From: an uncultured Clostridia bacterium
GTDB taxonomy: Bacteria > Bacillota > Clostridia > Christensenellales > Borkfalkiaceae
Reading direction: 5' to 3'
Assembly (NCBI GenBank): GCA_934271265.1
Contig: CAKQRE010000039.1
Span: forward strand, 1 to 64,000
Length of the DNA stretch: 64,000 nucleotides
Numbering within the stretch: position 1 is the first letter of the stretch; each line of letters begins with the position of its first letter. A program made the translations under genes and the position numbers. This document shows, one piece after another, positions 42,257-50,417 of the stretch. Under the pieces are notes generated by a model, which had not been told where the DNA came from, ran no database searches, and worked only from the letters and a program-made list of their open reading frames with translations.

Positions 42257-42282
42257 TGGTTTACAATCTGAGTTGTAAACCA
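42257..42282. promoter_or_regulatory. TetR operator
   Basis: TGGTTTACAA-TCTGAG-TTGTAAACCA, perfect 10-bp arms, immediately downstream of the -10 box of the tetR gene. Confidence 0.8.
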
Positions 42283-42311
42283 ATTATAGCACATTTTTTC
42301 CGGACTATCAA
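42283..42311 (-). promoter_or_regulatory. Sigma-A promoter of the tetR gene
   Basis: Minus-strand TTGATA, 17-base spacer, TATAAT. Confidence 0.85.
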
Positions 42312-42332
42312 GCGTTTTTCGAGCATCGGCAG

Positions 42333-42370
42333 AAAAAAAACCGACAAAAGGAAACCTTTCCTTTTGTCGG
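42333..42370 (-). terminator. Terminator of sugar locus 2
   Basis: CCGACAAAAGGAAA and TTTCCTTTTGTCGG form a perfect palindrome with only two central bases, followed by eight T residues on the minus strand. It lies 127 bases past the last gene. Confidence 0.85.
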
Positions 42371-42407
42371 GATAAAACGCAAATATTCCGGAAAAGATTT
42401 TGCCGGA

Positions 42408-42439
42408 CATTGCCGCGGAAACGACGCCCCGCGGCAATG
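42408..42439. repeat. Perfect 11-bp inverted repeat
   Basis: CATTGCCGCGG / CCGCGGCAATG over a 10-base loop, with no T-run on either side. Confidence 0.5.
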
Positions 42440-42496
42440 CCGACTTATTACCCGAAGAAGGTTACATTTTTGCCGTTTATCAACTTATAAGCCGTT

Positions 42497-43624
42497 TTAT
42501 AACGATAAATCTTCCGTGACGGCACGTTCGAAAGCAAGGGTGTGCGGCGCGCCCGCGCCGCCGAAAGTTCCGGAGTTGTGCATATATACCGCCGTAACCC
42601 CGTTTTCGGGATCCACCCAGAAATGGGTACCGTAAGCACCGCTCCAACCGTAAGACCCCGCGGGAAGGGGTTGCCATTCGCGGCGGACGCGCATCGCGCG
42701 GACGCCGAGCCCCCAGTTGAAAAAGTCGTATACGCCCGGGATCGTTTTCTCGTCAAGCTGCGGCGTTCCCATCATAACGGCGTTTTCCCGGGATAGGATC
42801 CCTTCGCCGCCGCGGTAACAGCGCAACAGTTCGTTTGCAAACCTGCCGTAATCGCCGAGCGTGGAAACCAGCCCCGCGCCGCCGCCCGTATAACCGACGG
42901 GAAAATCTCCGAAATTCGTTTCGGGAAGGCTTCCGCTTAAAACGCCGTTTTCGTACAAACAGGAAGAAACCAGGTCTTCCCTGCGAAAATCGGACAGGAG
43001 ATAGGAAGAAGAATCCATACGGAGGGGCGAAAAAATTTCCCTTTTCAAAAACTCGCCGTAGGGAGTTCCGGAAACGACTTCGACAACGCGCGCCAGAAGA
43101 TCGAACCCCATCACGGGGCTGTACGCCTGCGCCGTGCCGGGGCGGAAGGCGAGCAACGCTTTGCCGTACCTTGCGGTAGCAGTGGCAAGGGTATCCCCTT
43201 TCTCCGGCTTCACTTTTGCAAATTCGGCGCTTTCGATCTCTCCGCAACCGACTCCGGAAGAATGGGTCAGCAGCTGAAACAGGGTGATATCGTCCGCTTT
43301 TTCCCCTTTCACCCATTCGCCGCCTTTTTTTTCGGCAACGTACAGATCGCCCGCTCCGGAAATAAAATCACGCACCTTGTCGGAAAGACCGAGCAGCCCT
43401 TTCCGGGCGCACAGCAGCACGGCGGTCGCCGTGATCGGCTTCGTCATGGAAGCGAGCCGGAACGCGCTGTTTTCACTTATTCTGATTTTTCCGTCCGCCC
43501 CGGTATATCCTTTGTAATCGCAGAAAACGGGTTCTCCGTCTTTGCACACCAGAGCGCACGCGCCCGCGATCCTGCCGCTTGCGATCTCATCGGCAAGCAT
43601 TTTTTTAGTCTGCGGAAAATCCAT
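42497..43624 (-). CDS. Serine hydrolase of the class C beta-lactamase/esterase family
   Basis: A 375-residue protein without signal peptide, so probably a cytosolic esterase rather than a beta-lactamase. The nucleophile motif SMTK is at 59-62 and the second motif YSP at 168-170 (class C enzymes have YxN); HSSGVGCGEI and the late GAYGTHFWVDPENG strands are typical of the EstB-like group. It is the last gene of locus 2, three bases after lacI, with AAAGGG before the ATG. In this setting deacylation of an imported oligosaccharide is a reasonable guess. Confidence 0.9.
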   Translation of the reverse strand: MDFPQTKKMLADEIASGRIAGACALVCKDGEPVFCDYKGYTGADGKIRISENSAFRLASMTKPITATAVLLCARKGLLGLSDKVRDFISGAGDLYVAEKKGGEWVKGEKADDITLFQLLTHSSGVGCGEIESAEFAKVKPEKGDTLATATARYGKALLAFRPGTAQAYSPVMGFDLLARVVEVVSGTPYGEFLKREIFSPLRMDSSSYLLSDFRREDLVSSCLYENGVLSGSLPETNFGDFPVGYTGGGAGLVSTLGDYGRFANELLRCYRGGEGILSRENAVMMGTPQLDEKTIPGVYDFFNWGLGVRAMRVRREWQPLPAGSYGWSGAYGTHFWVDPENGVTAVYMHNSGTFGGAGAPHTLAFERAVTEDLSL

Positions 43625-43627
43625 GAT

Positions 43628-44674
43628 TCAACCCTTTTGCGGGGCTTTGCCCGTAGATTCGCGTTCGATCAATTTCATGGGAATAATGTATTTCCCCGTG
43701 GAATGCTGCGTGATGTTATCCTGCAGGACGTGGAAAATTTTTGCCCCGTACGCCTTGCCGTTCTGATCGAGGGTCGTAAGCGACGGCGTGCAGGTCGCGC
43801 TTTTTTCAAGATTATCGATCCCGATGACGGAAATATCTTCCGGAACTCTCTTTCCCGCCCCGGCGATCGCATGGAGAGCGCCGATCGCCATAATATCGTT
43901 CGTGGCGATCACCGCCGTGATCTCCGGATGCTCCGCCAGCATGCGCCCCATGAGTTTTTCGCCCAGCTCTTCGGACGTGCTGTAGGGCCACGTGCCGAGC
44001 ACGACCTTCGGATCGTTCTCGTTGAAAGCTTTTTTCATCGCAATGCGAAACGCCGCAAGACGATCGTCGTAAGAACAGGATTCGTCGAACGCACTCAGAT
44101 AACCGATGTTTCTGTGCCCGAGATTTTTCAGATAACTCACCGCCTCGGACATACCGCCGTATTTATCCGTGGTAATATACGAAACGTCCGGCAGATAGGA
44201 ATTTCTCGAGAAATCCGTAAGCACGCAGATATTCGCGTCGCGCAGCCTGCAAAGCAACTCGTCGGACATAAAGTCCGGCGCGACGGATGCGAAAATGCCG
44301 TCTATCCGCCTGGAGATCAGGTGGTTGATATACAGATTCACATCTCCCGAAGCGTCGAAAATATACACGATATAATCGTTTTTAAGAGCTTCCGCCTGCA
44401 TCCCCTTGATCACGTCGAGCTGATAGGCATTGGAGATATCGGACGTAAGAAGAGCGATGATATGCGAGCGACTGCCCGCAAGAGACTGCGCGATGCGGTC
44501 AGGCTGATAATTCAGTTTTTCCGCGACCTCGAATACCCGCCGTTCCACTTCGGGCGAAAGTTTTTTCGTATGATTCAGCACGTATGAGACCGTTGCGGGC
44601 GAAACGCCCGCTTCCCGCGCGACGTCCGCGCGACGCGCCCTTGTTTTTACGGAACCGTTATTTGCTTCCGCCAT
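43628..44674 (-). CDS. LacI family transcriptional regulator (locus 2)
   Basis: A 348-residue regulator: RARRADVAREAGVSPATVSYVLNHTKKLSPEVERRVFEVAEKLNYQPDRIAQSLAGSRS is the DNA-binding domain and hinge helix, followed by the sugar-binding core (IALLTSDISNAYQLDVIKGMQ). It is embedded within the sugar-degradation operon, 27 bases after the CE2 gene, with CGGAGGA before ATG 44674. It likely responds to a breakdown product and acts on a CpG-centred operator such as the one at the rhamnosidase promoter; that match is inference. Confidence 0.94.
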   Translation of the reverse strand: MAEANNGSVKTRARRADVAREAGVSPATVSYVLNHTKKLSPEVERRVFEVAEKLNYQPDRIAQSLAGSRSHIIALLTSDISNAYQLDVIKGMQAEALKNDYIVYIFDASGDVNLYINHLISRRIDGIFASVAPDFMSDELLCRLRDANICVLTDFSRNSYLPDVSYITTDKYGGMSEAVSYLKNLGHRNIGYLSAFDESCSYDDRLAAFRIAMKKAFNENDPKVVLGTWPYSTSEELGEKLMGRMLAEHPEITAVIATNDIMAIGALHAIAGAGKRVPEDISVIGIDNLEKSATCTPSLTTLDQNGKAYGAKIFHVLQDNITQHSTGKYIIPMKLIERESTGKAPQKG

Positions 44675-44701
44675 ATTCTTTCCTCCGTTTTTCTTTCGGT
44701 C

Positions 44702-45874
44702 TTATAACTCAGGCACCCAATCGAGGGTCTGCATGATAAACGCCCCAAGACCGTAGCCGTTTTCGAGATGCGTTTCTTCCTTCGGATGCCCCCCTTTCGA
44801 CATCGCGGGTAAAGCATAAAACCATATTTTTTCATCCCCTTCGCGATTCCGCGTTTCCACCGCTTCCTCGACAACGGCATTGACGGAAGTTATCATCGCC
44901 CCCGCGCAACAGAAGATCGCGGATCCCGGATTTTTCTCGCGGATCAGGCGAAGAAAGGACAGATATTTTTCCGAGATCAGCTCCTTCGGCGCGGCGATCA
45001 GCGAATCGTTCGTACCGAGATCGAGAATAATGAAATCGGGACGGTAAGAAGAAAAATCCCATGCGGCGTTTTCCGCTTCCGTCTGCCCGTATTTTTCGTA
45101 ATAATCGGGAATACTCGCATAGCCGCGATACCCGCTGACAAGCGCGCCCGAACGGGAGATCGCGTTCACCTCGGCGTCCAGCATATCGGCGGCAACGTAG
45201 CCGTAAGAAGAGAGGGAATTCTCGCTTTCGGAAAGTTTACTGTCCGTAGTGGAGCTTTCCCGCATGCTTTCGCTGCCGCTCATGATCGAATCGCCGATGA
45301 TCTCCGCCCTTCTCTGCGCTCTTTCGGGCGGAGAAAGAAAAGTCCCGTCGGTCGAAAGAGAAAACAGCGCCGCCGTGCCGTATTTCGCTTCGGTGCATTT
45401 CAGCACCTTTGCCGTATGCCTGCCCTCCGGAAGCCCGCTCAGCAGAACGTAATCTCTCTTTTCGTTTCCGCCGCCGAGCTCTTTCCTTACCGCGCGGTTG
45501 TAATTTTTCGCCCCGTCGGCGAACACGTAGATCCATGCGTTACCGGACGCTTCCCGCGGAAAAGCAGAGCCGTCCGACACGATCGACGCGACGAGAGTCG
45601 TCCCCTCGAACGAAACTTCGAACCCCGCCGATGCATTGGAAAAATGTACAAGCGCCGCGCTCTCATCCGCATAGCACCTGCCGTACCAATTGATATAATC
45701 GTCCCGACGACCGTTTCCGAAGGAAAGCGTTTTCACTTCTTCCTTAAGGTCGGAGGCACTTTCGGAAACGCTTTCCGGAAAAGAAGAGGAATCCGCCGAT
45801 GAAACGCCCCCGCCGCACCCGACGAGAAAGAAGGCAGCAGCCGCAAAAAGCGCGAATAATTTTTTCATTCCCAT
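44702..45874 (-). CDS. CE2-type acetylesterase lipoprotein, copy 1
   Basis: A 390-residue surface esterase. Cys20 is the lipid anchor (LVGC); a Ser/Glu linker follows; about 50-180 is the jelly-roll domain of carbohydrate esterase family 2 (YINWYGRCYAD, GFEVSFEGTTL), and about 190-390 is an SGNH hydrolase with GDS at 194-196, LGTND and a catalytic His in KGGHPKEETHLENGYG. CE2 enzymes remove acetyl groups from plant polysaccharides. It follows its paralogue by four bases and precedes lacI. The start at 45874 is preferred (GGAGAGG upstream); the ATG two codons later is possible. Confidence 0.88.
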   Translation of the reverse strand: MGMKKLFALFAAAAFFLVGCGGGVSSADSSSFPESVSESASDLKEEVKTLSFGNGRRDDYINWYGRCYADESAALVHFSNASAGFEVSFEGTTLVASIVSDGSAFPREASGNAWIYVFADGAKNYNRAVRKELGGGNEKRDYVLLSGLPEGRHTAKVLKCTEAKYGTAALFSLSTDGTFLSPPERAQRRAEIIGDSIMSGSESMRESSTTDSKLSESENSLSSYGYVAADMLDAEVNAISRSGALVSGYRGYASIPDYYEKYGQTEAENAAWDFSSYRPDFIILDLGTNDSLIAAPKELISEKYLSFLRLIREKNPGSAIFCCAGAMITSVNAVVEEAVETRNREGDEKIWFYALPAMSKGGHPKEETHLENGYGLGAFIMQTLDWVPEL

Positions 45875-45878
45875 CCGC

Positions 45879-47129
45879 TTATGCCTCTCCTTTTGCCTGT
45901 GCCGGAAGAACGTTCGCTCTTAAAAATGCCGCGAGTTCCGCCCCGTACGCGGCGGTCTCCGTATGCGTGGGGTGACCTTTCGTCGAGGGAGAGAACGCAT
46001 GACAATACACCCTTTTCTCTGCGGAAAAACTTTCCGCAACCTCGGCAAACAGGCGGTTATATTTTTCGTGATCCATCTGCGAGTAACGGAAAGTACCGCA
46101 GCAAAGAACGATCGCCGAATCGGGATAAAGGGTCTTTAAACGTTCGATAAACGACTTATACTGGGCTTTCAGCTCTTCATCGAAGTTTTCCGAAGTAAAC
46201 AGATTTCTCACGTGTCCGACCACGTCGTTCGTACCGAGATCGACGATCACGACGTCCGGGCGCCAGGATGAGAAATCCCATGTTTTTTTCGCGTTCGCGG
46301 TGGGAGAATATTTCGATATCATCTGCGGAATGACGTTTGCCGCGCTCTGATCGTATTTCCCGACCCGCGCGCCGCTCACGGCAAAAGCGCGGTATTCGGC
46401 GCCGAGTTCCCGCGAGGCGCAAGCCGCATAAGTAAGCAAGGCGTTTTCCTGACTGCTCGCGTCCGTCTCTTTATCGCCGTTTTCGCGCATCGTTCCTCTG
46501 CCCGCGGTGAGCGAATCGCCGTAAGCCTCTATTTTCAGTTCCGGCTTTTCCGGCGGATCGGTGAAAAATCCGTCCGTCGAAAGAGAATACACTTCAAAGG
46601 AAACGCACATGTCTTCCGTGGCTTTGTATACCGAGACCGTATGCGCGCCCTCCTCGAGATCTTTTACGAGCGAAACCTCTTTCGGAGAGGATCGTTTGGG
46701 CAGACGGGTGAACGAGGCGTAGTAATCGGTTGCCCCGTCCACCTGAATGCAGACGTAACAATCCCCGTCCATAAACCCCTTAACAGCCGTTTCGCTGATA
46801 TAACCTACCGATAAAGACGTGCCCCAGAACGAAACCTCGAAACCTGCCGCGGCGTTGTTGCACGCCACGGAAGAAAAGATATCGTTATACAGATCTCTGC
46901 CGTACCAGTTGATATAATCGTCCCGCACGCCGCTTTCGAAGGAGAGAGATCTCACCCCCGTGTCGTCCGGCTTTTCCGCAACCGAAGCCGATTCCCGCTC
47001 GGACAGCGATTCCCGCTCGGACGCCCCTGCCGATTCCTTCCCGGAGGACGGCGCGTTACCCGCGCATGCGGTAAAGGCGATCGCCGCAACCGCGCTTAAA
47101 AGAAGCGCAACGATGTTTTTCCCTTTCAT
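45879..47129 (-). CDS. CE2-type acetylesterase lipoprotein, copy 2
   Basis: Paralogue of the next gene, 416 residues from ATG 47129 (AAGGAG). Lipobox FTAC (Cys22), a linker rich in SERES repeats, the CE2 jelly-roll (YINWYGRDLYND, GFEVSFWGTSLSVGY), then an SGNH domain with GDS at 204-206, LGTND and the His in TKGHPTHTETAAYG. The tandem, same-topology pair suggests duplication followed by specialisation, for instance for different acetyl positions. It starts one base after the GH28-like gene, so the two are coupled: a surface pectinolytic-type enzyme plus its deacetylases. Confidence 0.88.
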   Translation of the reverse strand: MKGKNIVALLLSAVAAIAFTACAGNAPSSGKESAGASERESLSERESASVAEKPDDTGVRSLSFESGVRDDYINWYGRDLYNDIFSSVACNNAAAGFEVSFWGTSLSVGYISETAVKGFMDGDCYVCIQVDGATDYYASFTRLPKRSSPKEVSLVKDLEEGAHTVSVYKATEDMCVSFEVYSLSTDGFFTDPPEKPELKIEAYGDSLTAGRGTMRENGDKETDASSQENALLTYAACASRELGAEYRAFAVSGARVGKYDQSAANVIPQMISKYSPTANAKKTWDFSSWRPDVVIVDLGTNDVVGHVRNLFTSENFDEELKAQYKSFIERLKTLYPDSAIVLCCGTFRYSQMDHEKYNRLFAEVAESFSAEKRVYCHAFSPSTKGHPTHTETAAYGAELAAFLRANVLPAQAKGEA

Positions 47130-47130
47130 G

Positions 47131-50100
47131 TTATTTTCTCCTTTTTTTCGAGATCGCGAAGGCCGCCGCAAGTCCCGTCATAGCGGCGGGAATGCACCCT
47201 TCCGCCGTTCCCTTGCATCCGCCGCCCTGCGGTTTGTCTCCGCCGGCGGAAACCGATTCCCGTCCGGAAGAAGAATCGGATCCGGACTCGGGCGTCGGGT
47301 CGGGCGTCGGTTCCTCCCAGCGCTCGCACTTTCCGAAAGTGAGTTTTCCGTATTCGGCGATCGCCGCGTTATCGAGAAGCATCGTTTCCCCGCCGAAACC
47401 GAGAACCACGTTTCCGGTCGCAAGCGCGATATCCTGTCCGACGGAGAAGATCTCTTTTCCGTCCGCATACGCTTTGATCTCCTTTTCGCCCGCAGAAAGC
47501 CCGATCTGCACCCATCTTCCCTTTCCGAGGGGAAGCTTTTCGGTTGCGAGAGTCGTAAAAGCATGGTTCGTTCTGCGTTCCAGCGAAAGGGTTTTATCCG
47601 CATAACGATAGATCAGGCGATAATATTCGTCCTTTTTGCCTCCGAATTTCACGAACGCCGTCGCGTCGCCCTTCGAGCCGGTATCTTCGGCGGAAAACTC
47701 ATAGCGCAGATCGAAATATTTGTATTGATTCGACAATCCGATCTCCGCCTGTTTTCCCGAAGACCGGAGAACGGAACTCTCCCCTGCCGTCTCTTTCGTC
47801 CAGCCGAAAGTTTCGAACTCGTCCGCGGCATCCTCGAAAGTCTCTTCGAACCATTGCGCAAAAGGTTCGCCGCCGCCCGAAAGGGAAAACGCCGAAAGAC
47901 CGATCGTTCCCTCTTTGCTTTCCCCGCCGTCCGCGCCGAGCAGATACACGCCCGGGGTGGTCACGGTAAAGGATATTTTCGCGCCGTTTGCGGAAGACGA
48001 GACCGTCTGACTTGCGATCTCCTCTCCGTAATAAGAACGTTTCGCGAACAGCCTTGCCGTCGCTCCGCCGGATAAGGAGACGTTTGCCGAAAGGGTATAT
48101 TCCCCTTTTCCGAGATACACGCCCTGATACAGCGAAGGCTCGCCGTATCGCGCGGCAAGATCGCGGGAGAGATTGAGCGTCGCTTCCGCTCCGGAAACGT
48201 TCACGTTCTTTTTGTATTCGCCGCCGTATTCCCAGAAACCGAGCTGCTTCGAAAAACCGGTATCGAGAAGGTCTTTTACGGTATCGGCGTCGCCGCAATC
48301 GGTCACCCAGTTCGTTTTATCCATCGCGGAGAGGTTGGAAACGTTTCCGCGGTAGGAGTTGTTGAGCACAACGACGTTGTTTACGGGTACCGAGCCGGCA
48401 TTGCCGTAAGGATACCCCTGCGAGGGGCAAAGATTCATGCAGGTGGAATTTTCGTAAGGTCCGACTTCGGACGCGTAATAAGTGCCGAGAATGTTATCGT
48501 AAACGTAAAACCCGTTCATTGCCTGCCACGTCATATCGGATGCGTCCACACCCCAGGTGATGAGAACGATAATGTTCCCCGGAGCGATCGCGCTGTGGCG
48601 GAGGGTAATATTTCTCAGACGGTTGTCTTCCCCGTCCGCTTTCGTTTTCCACCAGGTGACCCCGCGCGGATCGGCGATGCTGTGCGCAAGAAGAACGATC
48701 GCGTCGTCGTCGGTATAAAGAAAGCACCGATCCACGATCACGTTTTTCGAGCCGAGCCCGATGCTGATCCCGTCGCCGCTCAGGCAGTCGTCCTCGGTGA
48801 GAGTCACGTTCCCGATATACACGTTTTCGCACCCGTACACCACGACGTGATAACAATTGGTGCGAAGCACCGCGATATCGGAAAACTCGACGTTTTTGCT
48901 GTTATATAGTCCCACGGGCACAAGATGCATCAAAGAGGAGCAGTATTCCGAATAGGTCGGGCGGTAACCGTTTTTTTCCGACTGATTGCCCGTATCCTGC
49001 AAACGGATCGTTCCGCCGCCCGTAATGCGGATATTATCCGCCTCGTTCCCGTACACGAGAGGGTAATTGAGAGAAAGCCCGTTGTGCCCCCATTTGATCC
49101 CTTCCACGTCATGTCCGAGATACCAGTCGTGCGAATAATCTTCGTACCGCCACGACTGCCAGAGGATCGCGCCTTCTTCGATCTTAAGTTCCACGTTGTC
49201 TTTCATCCACACCGTGGTAACGACGTAACGCCTGCCGTACCTTCCGCCGTCCCCCGGGACAAGCACCGTGCCGCCGCCGTGAGCGGAGACCTTGTCGATC
49301 GCGCTCTGGATCGCCGCGGTATCGTCGGTATAAGCGTCGCCCAGCGCGCCCTCGTCGAGAACGGAAAGGGTGTAATCGGGAAGGGTAAAGGCATAGGGAT
49401 TGTCGGTAAGTTCCCTCCAGTTCCGGATATCGAACATAGGCGAGACCTTCTTATCCCCCACGGCGGCGATAAATTTGGAGGATAACATCGTTACCTCGCC
49501 GTCGTGATAGGGAAAGGAATATTCGAAACTCTCCCCCGTCGCTTTGACCGAACCGATCTTTTCGGCAAGCGAAAGCGATTCTTTCATATTTTCGATGCCC
49601 GTGCGGTAAACCGTGACTTCACTGCCCGCATATTCCGCGGAAAGAGTGCCTTTCACCGTTACGAAATCGCCGTCTGCCGTGCAGGAAGAAACGCTGCCGG
49701 CATATTCGTAATAAGGCGTTTCTCTCTCGAAAGAAATATGACGGATATAGACGCTTCCGGAAGAACATTCCGGGCGGAATCTCAATCCGCGAAGTTCGCC
49801 CGTCGCTTCCGCATTCGCCGAAAAATCGGCGAAATAAGTATGCCACTCTCCGTCCGTTTCCAGCGGCAACTCGATATATCTCGAAGAGGCAAAAGCCTTT
49901 GTTCTCGTTTTGAAATAAATTTTCATCGACCGCGCGGGAGAATCGTTTCTCATGCGCAGCATAACGGTATTCCGCGTGGTGAGATATTTTACATACCACT
50001 GCGAACCGGAACCGTACGAATCGGTAAGCACTTCCGCGTAACCGTTATCCCCCGTTACGCCGATGCGCAGGATCCCTTCTTCCGTCGTGACGGAAGCGTT

Positions 50101-50262
50101 TTTCGTCCCCGTGAACGTACTCAGAAATTCCGCGATCGTTTTATCGGTCGCGGCTTGCGCGGTCGGTACGGTCATCGTTGCGCCGCCCGCGATCAGGCAG
50201 ACAAGACACAACAAAGACGCGACCGCTATCGCGATTCTCTTCTTTCCCGACAATTTTATCAT
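47131..50262 (-). CDS. Cell-surface GH28/pectate-lyase-superfamily enzyme with binding domains
   Basis: A 1043-residue secreted protein with signal peptide (cleavage near AQAATDK). Residues about 40-185 look like a carbohydrate-binding beta-sandwich; 300-650 is a right-handed beta-helix opening with DDTAAIQSAIDKVSAHGGGTVLVPG, the pectate-lyase-3/GH28 start, with SGDGISIGLGSKNV near 494 and TDDDAIVL near 517 as likely catalytic Asp region. Two further beta domains follow, the last LamG-like (about 840-985). The tail has a Ser/Gly-rich linker, GGGCKGTA at 1013, a hydrophobic helix and KKRRK, like the 1218-residue protein. GGAGGA precedes ATG 50262. Polygalacturonase-like action is plausible, not proven. 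Confidence 0.82.
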   Translation of the reverse strand: MIKLSGKKRIAIAVASLLCLVCLIAGGATMTVPTAQAATDKTIAEFLSTFTGTKNASVTTEEGILRIGVTGDNGYAEVLTDSYGSGSQWYVKYLTTRNTVMLRMRNDSPARSMKIYFKTRTKAFASSRYIELPLETDGEWHTYFADFSANAEATGELRGLRFRPECSSGSVYIRHISFERETPYYEYAGSVSSCTADGDFVTVKGTLSAEYAGSEVTVYRTGIENMKESLSLAEKIGSVKATGESFEYSFPYHDGEVTMLSSKFIAAVGDKKVSPMFDIRNWRELTDNPYAFTLPDYTLSVLDEGALGDAYTDDTAAIQSAIDKVSAHGGGTVLVPGDGGRYGRRYVVTTVWMKDNVELKIEEGAILWQSWRYEDYSHDWYLGHDVEGIKWGHNGLSLNYPLVYGNEADNIRITGGGTIRLQDTGNQSEKNGYRPTYSEYCSSLMHLVPVGLYNSKNVEFSDIAVLRTNCYHVVVYGCENVYIGNVTLTEDDCLSGDGISIGLGSKNVIVDRCFLYTDDDAIVLLAHSIADPRGVTWWKTKADGEDNRLRNITLRHSAIAPGNIIVLITWGVDASDMTWQAMNGFYVYDNILGTYYASEVGPYENSTCMNLCPSQGYPYGNAGSVPVNNVVVLNNSYRGNVSNLSAMDKTNWVTDCGDADTVKDLLDTGFSKQLGFWEYGGEYKKNVNVSGAEATLNLSRDLAARYGEPSLYQGVYLGKGEYTLSANVSLSGGATARLFAKRSYYGEEIASQTVSSSANGAKISFTVTTPGVYLLGADGGESKEGTIGLSAFSLSGGGEPFAQWFEETFEDAADEFETFGWTKETAGESSVLRSSGKQAEIGLSNQYKYFDLRYEFSAEDTGSKGDATAFVKFGGKKDEYYRLIYRYADKTLSLERRTNHAFTTLATEKLPLGKGRWVQIGLSAGEKEIKAYADGKEIFSVGQDIALATGNVVLGFGGETMLLDNAAIAEYGKLTFGKCERWEEPTPDPTPESGSDSSSGRESVSAGGDKPQGGGCKGTAEGCIPAAMTGLAAAFAISKKRRK

Positions 50263-50380
50263 ATAACATTCCTCCGCAAGGCGGGCACTGCCCGCAACCG
50301 TCTGAAACGAAAAACCGAAAAACGGAACCCGCCGCGCAATTTCTTGTACGGCGCGTTCCGCCTTCGATCGTTATTGTTTT

Positions 50381-50409
50381 CCGTCCGGAAACTTTCCGGA
50401 GCCGGACGG
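50381..50409 (-). promoter_or_regulatory. Intercistronic stem-loop after the GLUG-like lipoprotein gene
   Basis: CCGTCCGG / CCGGACGG with extra internal pairing, nine bases after the lipoprotein stop codon, with no T-run; likely an mRNA-stabilising or processing stem. Confidence 0.5.
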
Positions 50410-50417
50410 CTCATGTG

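Larger units (their letters stand above)
42192..42496. other. Intergenic region between the tetR and serine hydrolase genes
   Basis: Contains the TetR operator and promoter (42257-42311), the terminator of sugar locus 2 (42333-42370) and an 11-bp perfect inverted repeat (42408-42418 / 42429-42439, CATTGCCGCGG arms) of unknown role without T-run. Confidence 0.65.

Noticed and set aside
42497..43624. Class C beta-lactamase (resistance gene)
   Set aside because: No signal peptide, the second motif is YSP rather than YxN, and it lies at the end of a sugar-utilisation operon; an esterase is more likely.
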